Positions 43,883-53,278 of a DNA stretch of 64,000 nt are shown piece after piece. Source of the stretch: Ignavibacteriota bacterium (GTDB lineage Bacteria > Bacteroidota > Ignavibacteria > UBA10030); assembly GCA_003170475.1 (NCBI GenBank), contig PMZI01000055.1, positions 173,935-237,934 of the forward strand, written 5' to 3'. Each line of letters opens with the position of its first letter. Within the stretch, counting starts at the first letter, position 1. The position numbers were made by a program, and so were the translations under genes. Below the pieces are notes generated by a model, which did not search any database, was not told the origin of the DNA, and saw only the letters and a program-made list of their open reading frames with translations.

Positions 43883-46066
43883 TTAGCCAAAAAACCGTTC
43901 AACTTCAAGAATCCCTTCGACCCTTTTTATTTTTTCAACGACACGCGTAAGGTGTTCTGTGTTCTTGACGAACAGGATGATCTGCCCCTCAAAGAGAGAG
44001 CCCCGCGAATCGATATTGACGCTACGAATATTCGTGTTTTGAAATGAGGAAATGGCGTGCGTCACGTCGCTCAGGAGGCCCGGCCGATCCTTCCCATAGA
44101 CGCGCACGGCAACGATAAAATCCGCGCCATTGGCCGCGGGCCAACTCACCTCCACGATTCGTTCGCTCTCTGCCATACGTTTCGATAGCACATTCTTGCA
44201 GTCCTTGCGATGAATCCTGATTCCTTCGCCAATCGTCACAAATCCCACGATACTGTCTCCGGGTATTGGATTGCAGCATTTCGCGTACTGATGCATAAAA
44301 TTGTCGCTGCTCCCGAGAATCGAGATACCCGTTGTGAGCTCGCGAGCGGAGTCTATGAATTTCTTGAAGAGCGATTGTGATTCTTCTGCCGGCTTCTGAT
44401 CCTCCTCCCCGGCATGTTTCGCACGAATCACGATATCCTCGATAAAGAGATCGGGGTCGATGCGATGCTCGGCCACGTCGAGGTAAAAACTTTGCAAATT
44501 CTCAATCTTCACCGTGTGGATAATCTTCAGAAGATCATCCTCATTGTAATGCAGTTTGTGACGTTTGAGCTTCTTCTCCCAGATATCCTTCCCCTCCTCG
44601 GCTTTTTTGCGAAGCTCTTCCCTGACCCAGCGTCGGATATGCGCCTTCGCCTTGTGCGACACAACGAACTTGTCCCAATCAGGATTAGGATTCTGGTTCT
44701 TGGAGGTGATGATCTCCACCTGATCTCCACTCCTCAACAGAGAATTCAACGGCACAATGCGCCCGTTCACTTTCGCGCCGATGCAATGGTAGCCGATGTT
44801 CGAATGGATCTCAAATGCGTAGTCAACGGGTGTCGCGTCGCGAGGCAAGATCTTCAAATCTCCCTTTGGCGTAAAAACGTATATTTCATCCTGATAGAGA
44901 TTCAGCTTAAAGCTCTCGAGGAGTTCCTTGGGGGTGTCATCATTTTTTTGTTCGAAGATTTCCCGAACCCAATTCACCCACGTCTCGAGCTCTTTGTCGA
45001 TGGAGCTTTTGTTCTCTTTGTACATCCAATGGGCGGCCACACCCTTTTCCGCGACTTCATGCATCCCTCTCGTCCGAATCTGAACTTCGACGAGTTTGCC
45101 ACCGGGACCAACGACCGTGGTGTGAATCGACTGGTAGCCGTTCTTCTTTGGGATCGAAATATAATCCTTGAATCGCTCAGGAATCGGCTTGTAGATCTCC
45201 GAAATGATCCCGTAGACCAGGAAACAGTCGTTGTTATCCTTGGTATCCAGGATGAACCGTATGGCGAAGAGATCGTAAATCTCATCCAGTGGCTTGGCTC
45301 GTTTCAGCATCTTGTTGTAGATGCTGAAAAGATGCTTCGGCCGTCCCTCGAATTCATAGGCGATAGACTCTTCCGCGAGCCGTTTGGCGATAGGCGTCGT
45401 GAACTTCTTGATATAGTTTTCTCGTTCCCGCCTTCTCGATTTGAGCTGACGCGCGATCTGATCGTATTCGGCGCGGTGAAGGAACTTGAACGACTGGTCT
45501 TCAAGCTCCCACTTGATCTTGGCCAGACCGAAACGATGCGCAAAGGGTGCATAGATATCCAGCGTTTCCCGTGCCAGCCGTTGTTGTTTCTCCGGAGGAA
45601 GGTACTCGAGCGTGCGCATGTTGTGCAGACGATCGGCGAACTTGATCAGCATAACCCGGATGTCGTTGACCATCGAGAGCAACAGCTTTCGATAACTCTC
45701 CGCCTGAGTGACTTCATGGCTCCGGAAAATGTCCGTGATCTTCGTGGCCCCATCGACGATGTCGGCGATGGCGTCCCCGAATTCTGCACGAATATCTTTT
45801 ATATCGAATGTAGTGTCTTCGACGACATCGTGCAGCAGCGCACTAGCCACAGAAACGTCGTCTAGTGGGATTTCCTTTGCAACAATCATCGCCACTTCAT
45901 ACGGATGATAGAAATAAGGCTCTCCCGAAGCCCGCAAATCATTCTTATGGGCATTGAGACTCAACGTAAAGGCTCTAATGATCAAATCCTCGTCAACTGC
46001 CCTGAGGTTCCTCCGGCAGACGTCGAGGAGATCATCTAACTTGTTCTGGAATTGAGCATCAATCAT
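43883..46066 (-). CDS. rel: Bifunctional (p)ppGpp synthetase/hydrolase
   Basis: RelA/SpoT homologue that makes and degrades the stringent-response alarmone. 727 residues: HD hydrolase domain with intact metal motif (HPYEVAMI, LLHDVVEDT), synthetase domain (FAIRFILDTKDN, KKNGYQSIHTTVVGPGG), TGS domain (IYVFTPKGDLKILPRDATPV) and a C-terminal ACT domain (GKDRPGLLSDVT). Both active sites look intact, as in single-copy Rel proteins. The promoter at 46096-46123 precedes it, and ruvX, mtgA and the AlbA_2 gene follow. Confidence 0.96.
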   Translation of the reverse strand: MIDAQFQNKLDDLLDVCRRNLRAVDEDLIIRAFTLSLNAHKNDLRASGEPYFYHPYEVAMIVAKEIPLDDVSVASALLHDVVEDTTFDIKDIRAEFGDAIADIVDGATKITDIFRSHEVTQAESYRKLLLSMVNDIRVMLIKFADRLHNMRTLEYLPPEKQQRLARETLDIYAPFAHRFGLAKIKWELEDQSFKFLHRAEYDQIARQLKSRRRERENYIKKFTTPIAKRLAEESIAYEFEGRPKHLFSIYNKMLKRAKPLDEIYDLFAIRFILDTKDNNDCFLVYGIISEIYKPIPERFKDYISIPKKNGYQSIHTTVVGPGGKLVEVQIRTRGMHEVAEKGVAAHWMYKENKSSIDKELETWVNWVREIFEQKNDDTPKELLESFKLNLYQDEIYVFTPKGDLKILPRDATPVDYAFEIHSNIGYHCIGAKVNGRIVPLNSLLRSGDQVEIITSKNQNPNPDWDKFVVSHKAKAHIRRWVREELRKKAEEGKDIWEKKLKRHKLHYNEDDLLKIIHTVKIENLQSFYLDVAEHRIDPDLFIEDIVIRAKHAGEEDQKPAEESQSLFKKFIDSARELTTGISILGSSDNFMHQYAKCCNPIPGDSIVGFVTIGEGIRIHRKDCKNVLSKRMAESERIVEVSWPAANGADFIVAVRVYGKDRPGLLSDVTHAISSFQNTNIRSVNIDSRGSLFEGQIILFVKNTEHLTRVVEKIKRVEGILEVERFFG

Positions 46067-46095
46067 GAGTGTGTCGGAGATATACTTCTACGCAA

Positions 46096-46123
46096 AATAT
46101 ATGCAACGGAGACTCAATGTCAA
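46096..46123 (-). promoter_or_regulatory. Sigma70-type promoter for rel-ruvX-mtgA
   Basis: On the minus strand: consensus TTGACA (46118-46123), 16-nt spacer, TATATT (46096-46101), about 30 nt before the rel ATG. Confidence 0.7.
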
Positions 46124-46131
46124 GGACGTGA

Positions 46132-47184
46132 TCACTGCTTGCCCGTTCGTGACGAACTGTTTGCCACTTGCTGAAGTAGTTCTTGTGCCCGTTCAATCTT
46201 GTCCTGAACGCGATGTTGCAGATGCTTTGGGAACTCTGATTCATGCAGCTTCGCAATACCGTCAAGAAGGGTGACTGCTTCTGGCAATTTGCGGAGTTCA
46301 ATTTCCATCTTCGCAAGGTTAAGCCTGCACACTGTCTCATTGTAGTGATTATTGTCCCGGGATCTCAGGATGACATCAAGCAATTGCCGATATGCGCTTT
46401 CTGCCTCAGACCATTTCTCTGCTTTCTGGCAAGCGGTAGCTAGGCCCCAAAGAAAACTCCGGTTCTCAGGATATTGTTTCAATCCCGCCCGAGAACACGC
46501 TATCGCATTGTCAAACATGCTTGCGTCCGTGTAAACCGCCAGGAGCATGCCGAGCGCGGTGTACCGGTTGTAGACTCCTTTATCGACGGACTTCCATAAT
46601 AGCGGGAATGCCTCCGTCCTATCATCGCCAACAAACGGGATCCAATTGAAAGCTTCCGTCTTGCGACTGCGCCAATAGTAAAATGCTCCTATTCCGGCGA
46701 AGGCATCCGAGAGACTTGAATCCAACCGGACCGCATCTTTGAATGAAGAAACTGACGCGAACCCCTTTCGAGTTCCCCCGAACCAATCACCGCGGTACAC
46801 TCTGGCATAGGAATCAGACCCATTTGCTGTCCCGAGATAGAAGTGCCCCCAGGCTGGATTTCGACCTGATTCAATCAGAACTGTAGCTTTCGTCTTGCCG
46901 ATTTCAATGAGGGAGTCGAATCGCGCGAGATCGACCTCCATTTCATTATCCATGGCTCGTGACAACACAACACCGGCCTGATAGAGATAACCGGCCGGAT
47001 GATCAGGGAATTCCCGGGCAACCGTTTCGAAAACCGAATCCGCGTTTCCGTATTTCTCCTGCCAGGTGAGGTCGATCCCCTGGAGGACGAGGGAATGCAT
47101 CCGGGCATTTGGGAGCATTGCTTGAGAGGCAGCATGACCAGCAAAAACCAATAATATCAAAGCAATGAAGAGAAATCGATTCAA
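46132..47184 (-). CDS. Exported TPR-like protein of unknown function
   Basis: 350 residues, TTG start. Signal peptide at 1-21 (FLFIALILLVFAGHAASQA). The mature part is helical with TPR-like units (GNADSVFETVAREFPDHPAGY, then NRSFLWGLATACQKAEKWSE near 250-270). I do not recognise a specific family. It follows upp in the der-upp direction with a 9-nt gap and is probably the last gene of that operon. Confidence 0.8.
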   Translation of the reverse strand: MNRFLFIALILLVFAGHAASQAMLPNARMHSLVLQGIDLTWQEKYGNADSVFETVAREFPDHPAGYLYQAGVVLSRAMDNEMEVDLARFDSLIEIGKTKATVLIESGRNPAWGHFYLGTANGSDSYARVYRGDWFGGTRKGFASVSSFKDAVRLDSSLSDAFAGIGAFYYWRSRKTEAFNWIPFVGDDRTEAFPLLWKSVDKGVYNRYTALGMLLAVYTDASMFDNAIACSRAGLKQYPENRSFLWGLATACQKAEKWSEAESAYRQLLDVILRSRDNNHYNETVCRLNLAKMEIELRKLPEAVTLLDGIAKLHESEFPKHLQHRVQDKIERAQELLQQVANSSSRTGKQ

Positions 47185-47193
47185 CTCAAATCC

Positions 47194-47820
47194 TCACTCT
47201 GTGCCAAATATTCTGTCGCCCGCGTCACCCAGACCCGGGAGAATGTACCCTCGAGAATTCAGTCTCTTGTCCAACGCACAGGTATAGATTTTTACCTCCG
47301 GATGTATTTTGTGGACCTGCCGCACTCCTTCAGGCGCCGCAACGAGTGTCACACACACAAGTGTCTTTGCTCCGTGGTTCTTGAGGTAGGTCAACGCCGC
47401 CGCAGCACTTCCACCAGTGGCAAGCATCGGATCCAGAAGAAATACTACAGCCTCCCGGATATTTTTGGGGACCTTGAAATAATAATCAACCGGTTTGAGC
47501 GATTGCTCGTCACGGTACAATCCAATATGTCCCACCCTTGCATCGGGAAGAATTTCCACGAAGCCGCCGACAAGCCCGAGCCCTGCTCTGAGAATCGGAA
47601 CAAGGACGACGGGACGTGCTAAGACCTTCCCCTTCGTCCTGGCAAGCGGCGTTGTCACGGTGACGGTCCGCAATGGCAGAGCCGCCGTGACTTCAAACGC
47701 CATCAGCGCCGATACACGTCGCAATATCGACCGGAACTGATTGCTGGGTGTCTTCTTGTCACGCAGAAGCGTAACATCTCGTTGAACGATCGGATGATTT
47801 AAGATGATGAGGTTTTTCAT
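47194..47820 (-). CDS. upp: Uracil phosphoribosyltransferase
   Basis: Salvages uracil to UMP with PRPP. 208 residues, full length. PRPP loop LLDPMLATGGSA (about 127-138), VPILRAGLGLVGG near residue 73-85, and the uracil-binding C-terminus YILPGLGDAGDRIFGT. Starts 24 nt after the der stop in the same direction. Confidence 0.97.
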   Translation of the reverse strand: MKNLIILNHPIVQRDVTLLRDKKTPSNQFRSILRRVSALMAFEVTAALPLRTVTVTTPLARTKGKVLARPVVLVPILRAGLGLVGGFVEILPDARVGHIGLYRDEQSLKPVDYYFKVPKNIREAVVFLLDPMLATGGSAAAALTYLKNHGAKTLVCVTLVAAPEGVRQVHKIHPEVKIYTCALDKRLNSRGYILPGLGDAGDRIFGTE

Positions 47821-47844
47821 TACAATTCCTCAAAGAAAGGGAGG

Positions 47845-49152
47845 TTACTTCCGCTTGAACGTCAGAGTAAGTGGAACTCCCTGAAATCCAAAGTGGTCTC
47901 GAATTCTGTTCGCCAGGTATCGTTTGTACGATTCCTGTATCAGGGTTGGTTCGTTGCAGAAAAAAGCGAATACCGGACCCCGGACTTTCACCTGAGAAAT
48001 GTATTTGATCTTAATTTCCTTGGGGCTCGACGACTTCGGAGGATTGTTTTCGATTTCCGGGAGCAAGATATTGTTCAGCTTGCTTGTTTCAATCCGTTTG
48101 CACTGTTCTTCGTGAATGAACTTGGCTATGTCGATGAGTTTGTGAATGCGTTGCTTGGTTAATGCAGAAACGAAAACAATGGGAATGTGGTCGTACAATC
48201 CAAGTCCTTCGCGGAGAAACTTTTCATACTCTTTTGCGGTATTCGTCTCTTTCTCAACCAGGTCCCATTTGTTCACTGCGATCAGCGCCGCTCTGTGACG
48301 CTGCATCGTTGACTCGACGATGTGGAGATCCTGCACGTCAAACCCACGTTGCGCATCGAAGAGAATCAGGGCAACATCACAACGATCAATACTCTTGAGC
48401 GTTCGCAGGGCACTGTAGAATTCGATACTCTCGGACACGTGCCTCTTCTTCTTGAGTCCGGCAGTGTCGATCAGGATATACTCTTCTTGATTGTACTTGA
48501 GGATGGAATCGATGGGATCTCGTGTCGTGCCCGGGATATCGGTCACAACCTGCCGCTTGACTCCGAGGAGGGCATTCACGATCGAAGATTTTCCGACATT
48601 AGGTTTCCCGATGACTGCCAAACGAAGCCGCGACTGATCCTCAGTTTCCTCCGTCTTGCCAAATCCAGATGTGATTGCGTCGAGAAAATCCCCGATTTGC
48701 CTTCCCGCCATTGCTGAAACCGAGAGTGGCTCTCCCAAGCCAAGTTCATAGAACTCATGAGCCTGTACTTCGTGTCTGGCGGAGTCTATCTTGTTGACGG
48801 TGAGATAGATAGGCTTTTTTGATTTTCTCAGGATGTTCGCGATTTCCGAGTCGAGAGGTGTCAGACCGGTTTCCGCATCAACGACGAAGACGACTGCGTC
48901 GGCTTCTTCAATGGCGATTGCTGCTTGTTCGCGGATTGCGCGCTCAAAAACGTCGTCTGAATCAGGGACGAAACCGCCGGTGTCGATTATCGTGAAGTGA
49001 TTTCCGGCCCACTCCGTCTCAGCGTACTTGCGATCTCTCGTAACTCCCGGCACATCAAGGACGATAGCTTCGCGAAAGCCGAGAATACGGTTGAACAGGG
49101 TTGATTTGCCCACATTCGGGCGACCAACAATAGCAATAATTGCTGAGGACAT
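47845..49152 (-). CDS. der: Ribosome biogenesis GTPase Der
   Basis: Essential GTPase for 50S assembly with two tandem G domains. 435 residues. First G domain: GRPNVGKSTLFN (about 10-21), DTGGF and NKID; second: GKPNVGKSSIVN (about 184-195), DTAGL and NKWD; the C-terminal KH-like domain includes QVKVRGPVFAFFCN. First gene of der-upp-TPR, with a promoter at 49180-49208. Confidence 0.97.
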   Translation of the reverse strand: MSSAIIAIVGRPNVGKSTLFNRILGFREAIVLDVPGVTRDRKYAETEWAGNHFTIIDTGGFVPDSDDVFERAIREQAAIAIEEADAVVFVVDAETGLTPLDSEIANILRKSKKPIYLTVNKIDSARHEVQAHEFYELGLGEPLSVSAMAGRQIGDFLDAITSGFGKTEETEDQSRLRLAVIGKPNVGKSSIVNALLGVKRQVVTDIPGTTRDPIDSILKYNQEEYILIDTAGLKKKRHVSESIEFYSALRTLKSIDRCDVALILFDAQRGFDVQDLHIVESTMQRHRAALIAVNKWDLVEKETNTAKEYEKFLREGLGLYDHIPIVFVSALTKQRIHKLIDIAKFIHEEQCKRIETSKLNNILLPEIENNPPKSSSPKEIKIKYISQVKVRGPVFAFFCNEPTLIQESYKRYLANRIRDHFGFQGVPLTLTFKRK

Positions 49153-49179
49153 GACCTTTGAATTTGCAGTGGATGAATA

Positions 49180-49208
49180 AAGGTACCCAAAAATGCGTCC
49201 AGATTCAA
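49180..49208 (-). promoter_or_regulatory. Likely promoter for der-upp
   Basis: On the minus strand: TTGAAT (49203-49208), 17-nt spacer, TACCTT (49180-49185), 28 nt before the der ATG. The -10 is weaker than in the other examples. Confidence 0.45.
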
Positions 49209-49280
49209 CGAACCTGTCGCATGTCTGAAAAGTGTGTCAAAACGAAGAAATCAGGAAGGATATCACAACTGGGTAAGTTG

Positions 49281-49355
49281 TCGGGGCGGCGAGATTCGAA
49301 CTCGCGACCTCTTGGTCCCGAACCAAGCGCGCTAGCCAGGCTGCGCCACGCCCCG
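49281..49355 (-). tRNA. tRNA-Pro (anticodon CGG)
   Basis: Cloverleaf: acceptor CGGGGCG/CGCCCCG, D-stem GCGC/GCGC, anticodon stem CTTGG/CCAAG with loop TTCGGGA (CGG, reads CCG), T-arm GCGAG-TTCGAAT-CTCGC, discriminator A. CCA is not encoded. Own promoter directly upstream. Confidence 0.95.
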
Positions 49356-49374
49356 AACTGATTCGTATCGATGA

Positions 49375-49403
49375 ATAATACAGAAGAATTCACGGAAAAG
49401 CAA
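49375..49403 (-). promoter_or_regulatory. Sigma70-type promoter for tRNA-Pro
   Basis: On the minus strand: TTGCTT (49398-49403), 17-nt spacer, TATTAT (49375-49380); the -10 ends 19 nt before the tRNA 5' end. Confidence 0.6.
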
Positions 49404-49424
49404 TCGCGATGTTTGCCACCGACG

Positions 49425-50366
49425 CTAGTGCAATCGCGCGCTCAACATCTTCACGATCTTTTGTGCCGCGTCTCCCACCCAATCATCTCCCGTCACTTCC
49501 CGCCAGTGGATCCGTTGATCCCCCTTGAACCATGTCGTCTGTCGTTTGGCAAATCTCCGGGAGTTTCTCTTGATCAACTCTATCATTTTCTCGCGACTGT
49601 GGACGCCTTCCATGAAATCGAACACTTCTTTGTAGCCCACAGTGTTCAATGCGTTGAGATGTCTATCATACCCCTTTGACTTCAGCCCTTGCACCTCATC
49701 CTCCAGACCGGAGGTCATCATGGACTCCACCCTTTCATCGATGCGCTGATACAGTTCTTTCCGGTCCCACAGGAGTCCGACTTGGTATACATCGAAGTCA
49801 GGTGGCACATCTCCTTGAGACTGAAATTGCGACATCGGTTTTCCGGTGATTCGGTACACTTCGAGAGCTCGGATCACTCTGCGAGGGGTTATCTCTTTCA
49901 TTCTTCCGAGAGCCAGGGGATCAACCTTTCTGAGAGTTTCCGCCAAAACGTCGATCCCATCAGCGCGAAGTTGTTCTTCGAGTTCCAGGCGAATGTCCGG
50001 GTCTTTCCCAGGTCCCCCGAAGAGCCCATCGACAACCGCCTTGACATAGAGACCGGATCCCCCAACGACAATTGGCAGTTTCCGTTTCTTCAGTATTTCC
50101 GCGATGACTTGCCGCGCTTCTGGGCCAAATCGCCCGGCGCTGTACTCCTCAGAAGGATCCAACATATCCACAAAATGATGTTTCACCATTTTGCGTTCCG
50201 CTGTGTTCGGTTTCGCAGTTCCTATGTCGAGGTATTTGTAGATCTGGCGAGAGTCAGCAGAAACAATTTCTGAGTCACAAATCGCAGCAATCGAGAGCGC
50301 CAACGATGTTTTGCCTGAAGCGGTTGGACCGATGATGGCAAGTATTCGTGATTGTGTCGGAGGCAT
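49425..50366 (-). CDS. miaA: tRNA dimethylallyltransferase
   Basis: Adds a dimethylallyl group to A37 of tRNAs reading U-starting codons. 313 residues from the ATG at 50366 (MPPTQSRILAIIGPTASGKT). P-loop GPTASGKT, then SADSRQIYKYLDIGTAKP, VGGSGLYVKAVVDGL, and the C-terminal AKRQTTWFKGD block. The frame is open 38 codons further upstream, but that sequence is not MiaA-like and runs toward pcm. Last gene of the methyltransferase-folP-GT2-pcm-miaA run. Confidence 0.96.
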   Translation of the reverse strand: MPPTQSRILAIIGPTASGKTSLALSIAAICDSEIVSADSRQIYKYLDIGTAKPNTAERKMVKHHFVDMLDPSEEYSAGRFGPEARQVIAEILKKRKLPIVVGGSGLYVKAVVDGLFGGPGKDPDIRLELEEQLRADGIDVLAETLRKVDPLALGRMKEITPRRVIRALEVYRITGKPMSQFQSQGDVPPDFDVYQVGLLWDRKELYQRIDERVESMMTSGLEDEVQGLKSKGYDRHLNALNTVGYKEVFDFMEGVHSREKMIELIKRNSRRFAKRQTTWFKGDQRIHWREVTGDDWVGDAAQKIVKMLSARLH

Positions 50367-50424
50367 ACATTGACAATCGGAATGCAATGATCGAGCAATA
50401 AAGATGAAAATAAACAACCAACGA

Positions 50425-51063
50425 TTAGCCGTTCCACCCCTTTTTACCGATGAGCGGAACAAACTTGAAACCCTGAGCAATTCTCACTTGAAATGAGCTC
50501 CCGGTCTTGATGATAACATGGAGATCCTGCAGGTCCAAATCTCCGACGGGGATAACCAGCCTGCCGCCTTCAGCCAGTTGTTCCTTGAGGGGCTCGGGAA
50601 CGTTTGGGGCAGCAGCTGTAACTACAATTCCATCGTAGGGTCCAAACTCTGACCACCCGATGGTTCCATCCCCCACTTTCGATCCTATCCGGTAACCTCG
50701 CTTTTCGAACATCTTGCGGGCCTGCAGAAGCAAATCCACATGTCGTTCTATCGTGTAGACTTTGCATCCCAATTCAGCGAGAATAGCGGCCTGATATCCG
50801 GAACCTGTGCCAATTTCAAGCACCTTGGCACCATCTTTCAGATCGAGTTGTTGCGTCATAAAGGCCACCGTGTACGGCTGCGAAATAGTCTGTTGTTTTG
50901 CAATCGGCAGCGCGGTGTCGTCATAGGCTCGATTCACAAACGGCTCAGAGACGAAGAGATGACGTTCGACCTTCATCATCGCCTGCAGCAACCGTTCATC
51001 CGTAATTCCGCGCTCTTTGAGCACGTCGATCATGTCGCGTCGTTCATCCTCAAACCGCGCCAT
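50425..51063 (-). CDS. pcm: Protein-L-isoaspartate O-methyltransferase
   Basis: Repairs isoaspartyl residues by SAM-dependent methylation. 212 residues from the ATG at 51063, whose A is also the last base of the GT2 stop (TGATG), with AAGGAG upstream, so translation is coupled. Motif I VLEIGTGSGYQAAILAEL, substrate-side TISQPYTVAFM and VTAAAPNVPEPLKEQL are typical. A start 16 codons earlier inside the GT2 gene is less likely. Confidence 0.95.
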   Translation of the reverse strand: MARFEDERRDMIDVLKERGITDERLLQAMMKVERHLFVSEPFVNRAYDDTALPIAKQQTISQPYTVAFMTQQLDLKDGAKVLEIGTGSGYQAAILAELGCKVYTIERHVDLLLQARKMFEKRGYRIGSKVGDGTIGWSEFGPYDGIVVTAAAPNVPEPLKEQLAEGGRLVIPVGDLDLQDLHVIIKTGSSFQVRIAQGFKFVPLIGKKGWNG

Positions 51064-51725
51064 CAATACTCCTTCATAAGAACTTGCAGAAAGCGCTTGG
51101 TCGTTTGCCAATGCGTCATAGAGCTTCTTTCCTGGCCATAGATCGTTTCTATAGCAACAAAATCGATCTTGAAGCCCTTTCGTGCGGCCTTGAGGAGCAT
51201 TTCTGTCTCGGCTTCATACCCGTCAGAAGTGATTTCCAGCGCCGACAAAACCTTTCTCGATATGCACCGATAGCCAGACTGGCTGTCCGTGATCGCAACA
51301 CCGGTTCGAGCGCTGACAAGCGACGACGTGATCGCGTTTGACATCATACGATGAAATGGCATTGCACTACCCATGCGTTTTCTGCTTCCGATGATGAGAT
51401 CGATGTCCCCTCGCGCCCAACGCGCGATAAATTTCGGGATTTCGCACGGATCGTGTTGTAGGTCGGAATCCAGTGTAATAACACATTCGTGTTGAGTCTT
51501 CGCCAGGATATGCGCAAATCCGGTGCGGAGCGCGGCGCCTTTGCCTCGGTTCACGCCGTGGCGAATCACATGGCACCCTGCGTTCTGAGCGATGCTCGCC
51601 GTAGAGTCGCTGGAACCATCATCGACCACGACGATACACTCGGCAGGAACAAAGGAGTGAAGCTTTGAAAGGAGTTCACTGAGAGTCTCCGCAGCATTGA
51701 ACGCAGGGACCAATACTCCGATCAT
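51063..51725 (-). CDS. GT2-family glycosyltransferase (DPM1/GtrB-like)
   Basis: 220-residue inverting GT-A enzyme. IGVLVPAFNAAETL at the start, VVVDDGSSDSTASIA, the metal-binding VITLDSDLQHDP and DSQSGYRCISRKVL are those of the dolichol-phosphate mannosyltransferase-like group; the C-terminal membrane anchor of GtrB is missing. It overlaps folP by 4 nt and pcm by 1 nt, so it sits inside a tightly packed operon of unrelated functions. Confidence 0.9.
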   Translation of the reverse strand: MIGVLVPAFNAAETLSELLSKLHSFVPAECIVVVDDGSSDSTASIAQNAGCHVIRHGVNRGKGAALRTGFAHILAKTQHECVITLDSDLQHDPCEIPKFIARWARGDIDLIIGSRKRMGSAMPFHRMMSNAITSSLVSARTGVAITDSQSGYRCISRKVLSALEITSDGYEAETEMLLKAARKGFKIDFVAIETIYGQERSSMTHWQTTKRFLQVLMKEY

Positions 51726-52624
51726 AGGGGAGCCGCGTTTCCCTTCAGGGCATCAGCAACACATGCCACTCGTTTCATCTGTTTTACGTCATGGACGCGA
51801 ATGATATTCGCCCCGCGGAGGACGCAAGCCGTCACAGCGGCGGCAGTGCCTTCTATCCGTTCCTCCACCGGAAGGTCGAGCAACTTTCCGATGAAGGATT
51901 TTCTTGACGGTCCGACAAGGACAGGACACCCCAGCAAACCAAATGTCTGCAGGCCCTTGATCAAGTCAAGATTATGTTCCAGCGTTTTCCCGAATCCAAT
52001 TCCCGGATCCACAATGATCTGCCGTATGCCCTGTTCTTTTGCCTTGTTCACCTGAATGCTGAGAAACTCGTAGACTTCCCGGATAACATTCTCATATCGG
52101 GGATTCTGCTGCATGGTCCTTGGTGTCCCCTTCATGTGCATCAGAATAACCGTGGCATCATGCTCGCGCGCAACGTGCATCATCTGAGGGTCGAAGGTCA
52201 TCCCACTGATATCGTTCACAATCGACGCTCCCGAACCAAGCGCTGCCTGTGCAACGCGCGCCTTCCACGTGTCAATCGATAGAGGAATCTTCAAAGCCCT
52301 CGCCAGTTGCTCAATCACCGGTGCTACTCTCGCGATTTCCTGCTCTTCAGTCACAGGATCCGAACCAGGCCGTGTAGATTCCCCGCCGACATCGATGATA
52401 TCTGCGCCTTCCTCCGCCATCTGCAAGCCTCGCTCCACGGCCCTCGTGGTCTCCAGAAACTGTCCGCCGTCTGAAAACGAATCCGGCGTCACGTTGAGAA
52501 CACCCATGAGATGAGTACGCGAGTGGAAATCAAAATCCATCCCGCTGATGCGGAGACAATACTGATCGTCCGCGGCTGGCGTGGTCAAATCTTGATACGG
52601 TTCGCGAAGGTTCTTTGCAGACAT
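51722..52624 (-). CDS. folP: Dihydropteroate synthase
   Basis: Joins pterin pyrophosphate and p-aminobenzoate in folate synthesis. 300 residues, TIM barrel. Motifs LMGVLNVTPDSFSDGG, DVGGESTRPGSDPV, IVDPGIGFGKTLEHN and VGPSRKSFIG are intact. About 35 residues precede the conserved core. The ATG is directly adjacent to the stop codon of the upstream methyltransferase gene. Confidence 0.97.
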   Translation of the reverse strand: MSAKNLREPYQDLTTPAADDQYCLRISGMDFDFHSRTHLMGVLNVTPDSFSDGGQFLETTRAVERGLQMAEEGADIIDVGGESTRPGSDPVTEEQEIARVAPVIEQLARALKIPLSIDTWKARVAQAALGSGASIVNDISGMTFDPQMMHVAREHDATVILMHMKGTPRTMQQNPRYENVIREVYEFLSIQVNKAKEQGIRQIIVDPGIGFGKTLEHNLDLIKGLQTFGLLGCPVLVGPSRKSFIGKLLDLPVEERIEGTAAAVTACVLRGANIIRVHDVKQMKRVACVADALKGNAAPL

Positions 52625-53158
52625 CTATTTTTCAAGTGTAATGACAATATTGTGGGCAGGAAACAGTCGTGAAAGAAATGTCGCCTCGTAGAGCTTTTTC
52701 GACTGTTCGCTGAGGTTGATCAAAGGCTCAATCAGAACGTTGTAGAACAGAAAACCTTTGTTAAACGTTATGCGTGAATGAAGTATCCGTCTAAAATGGA
52801 AGTCAAAATAGTAATCTCTCTTGAATGTCGAATCGGTCACGAAGAACTCGAAAGTTCGGAAGGAAAACATCTTTTTGTGGGTTGGATCGATATAGTTGTC
52901 CTGAGAAGTAAAATGTGGAACGCTGATCTCTAATGTCCCGCCTTTTGTCAGTATCCGATGAATGTCCCTCAAGAGCGGCACATAGTCCAGGTGCTCCAGA
53001 ATGTCTTTGCAAAGTACATAATCAAATTCTTCATTCTCGAACGGAAGCGGCAATCTGCTCACATCATGGACGACGTCGACGCCGTCAATATCTGCAATAT
53101 CCAGATTGACCCAATCTTTTCTTATGTCGAGGCCGCAACCGAGATTCAGTTTCTTCAT
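52625..53158 (-). CDS. Class I SAM-dependent methyltransferase
   Basis: 177 residues. Motif I is KLNLGCGLDIRKDWVNLDI, followed by the Methyltransf_11-type block FDYVLCKDILEHLDYVPLLRD and RILTKGGTLEISVPHF. Such proteins often act in glycan or lipid modification, but the substrate is unknown. It leads the folP-GT2-pcm-miaA group, with a candidate promoter at 53249-53277. Confidence 0.88.
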   Translation of the reverse strand: MKKLNLGCGLDIRKDWVNLDIADIDGVDVVHDVSRLPLPFENEEFDYVLCKDILEHLDYVPLLRDIHRILTKGGTLEISVPHFTSQDNYIDPTHKKMFSFRTFEFFVTDSTFKRDYYFDFHFRRILHSRITFNKGFLFYNVLIEPLINLSEQSKKLYEATFLSRLFPAHNIVITLEK

Positions 53159-53248
53159 ATTTGGTTCAAGACATCAATTCCGCAAACCAAGGGTCCTTTG
53201 TTTCTCCGTTGGCGTGGTGTCGTTTGGCTACAGACCCTGAGAATTCAA

Positions 53249-53277
53249 ATTACAATGCGCGATTGACTGCTCGACAA
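53249..53277 (-). promoter_or_regulatory. Candidate promoter for methyltransferase-folP operon
   Basis: On the minus strand: TTGTCG (53272-53277), 17-nt spacer, TGTAAT (53249-53254). It lies about 90 nt before the methyltransferase ATG, just after the zinc-ribbon gene stop. Confidence 0.4.
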
Positions 53278-53278
53278 C

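Noticed and set aside
44414..45865. 483-residue plus-strand frame
   Set aside because: It is entirely antisense to rel, which has intact conserved domains; long antisense frames follow from codon bias.
49265..49281. ACAACT-5 nt-AGTTGT stem at the 3' end of tRNA-Pro as a terminator
   Set aside because: It has only 6 bp, overlaps the discriminator base and has no T-run after it.
49158..49361. Plus-strand frame containing RRDSNSRPLGPEP
   Set aside because: This is the familiar false translation across a tRNA gene, here tRNA-Pro in antisense.
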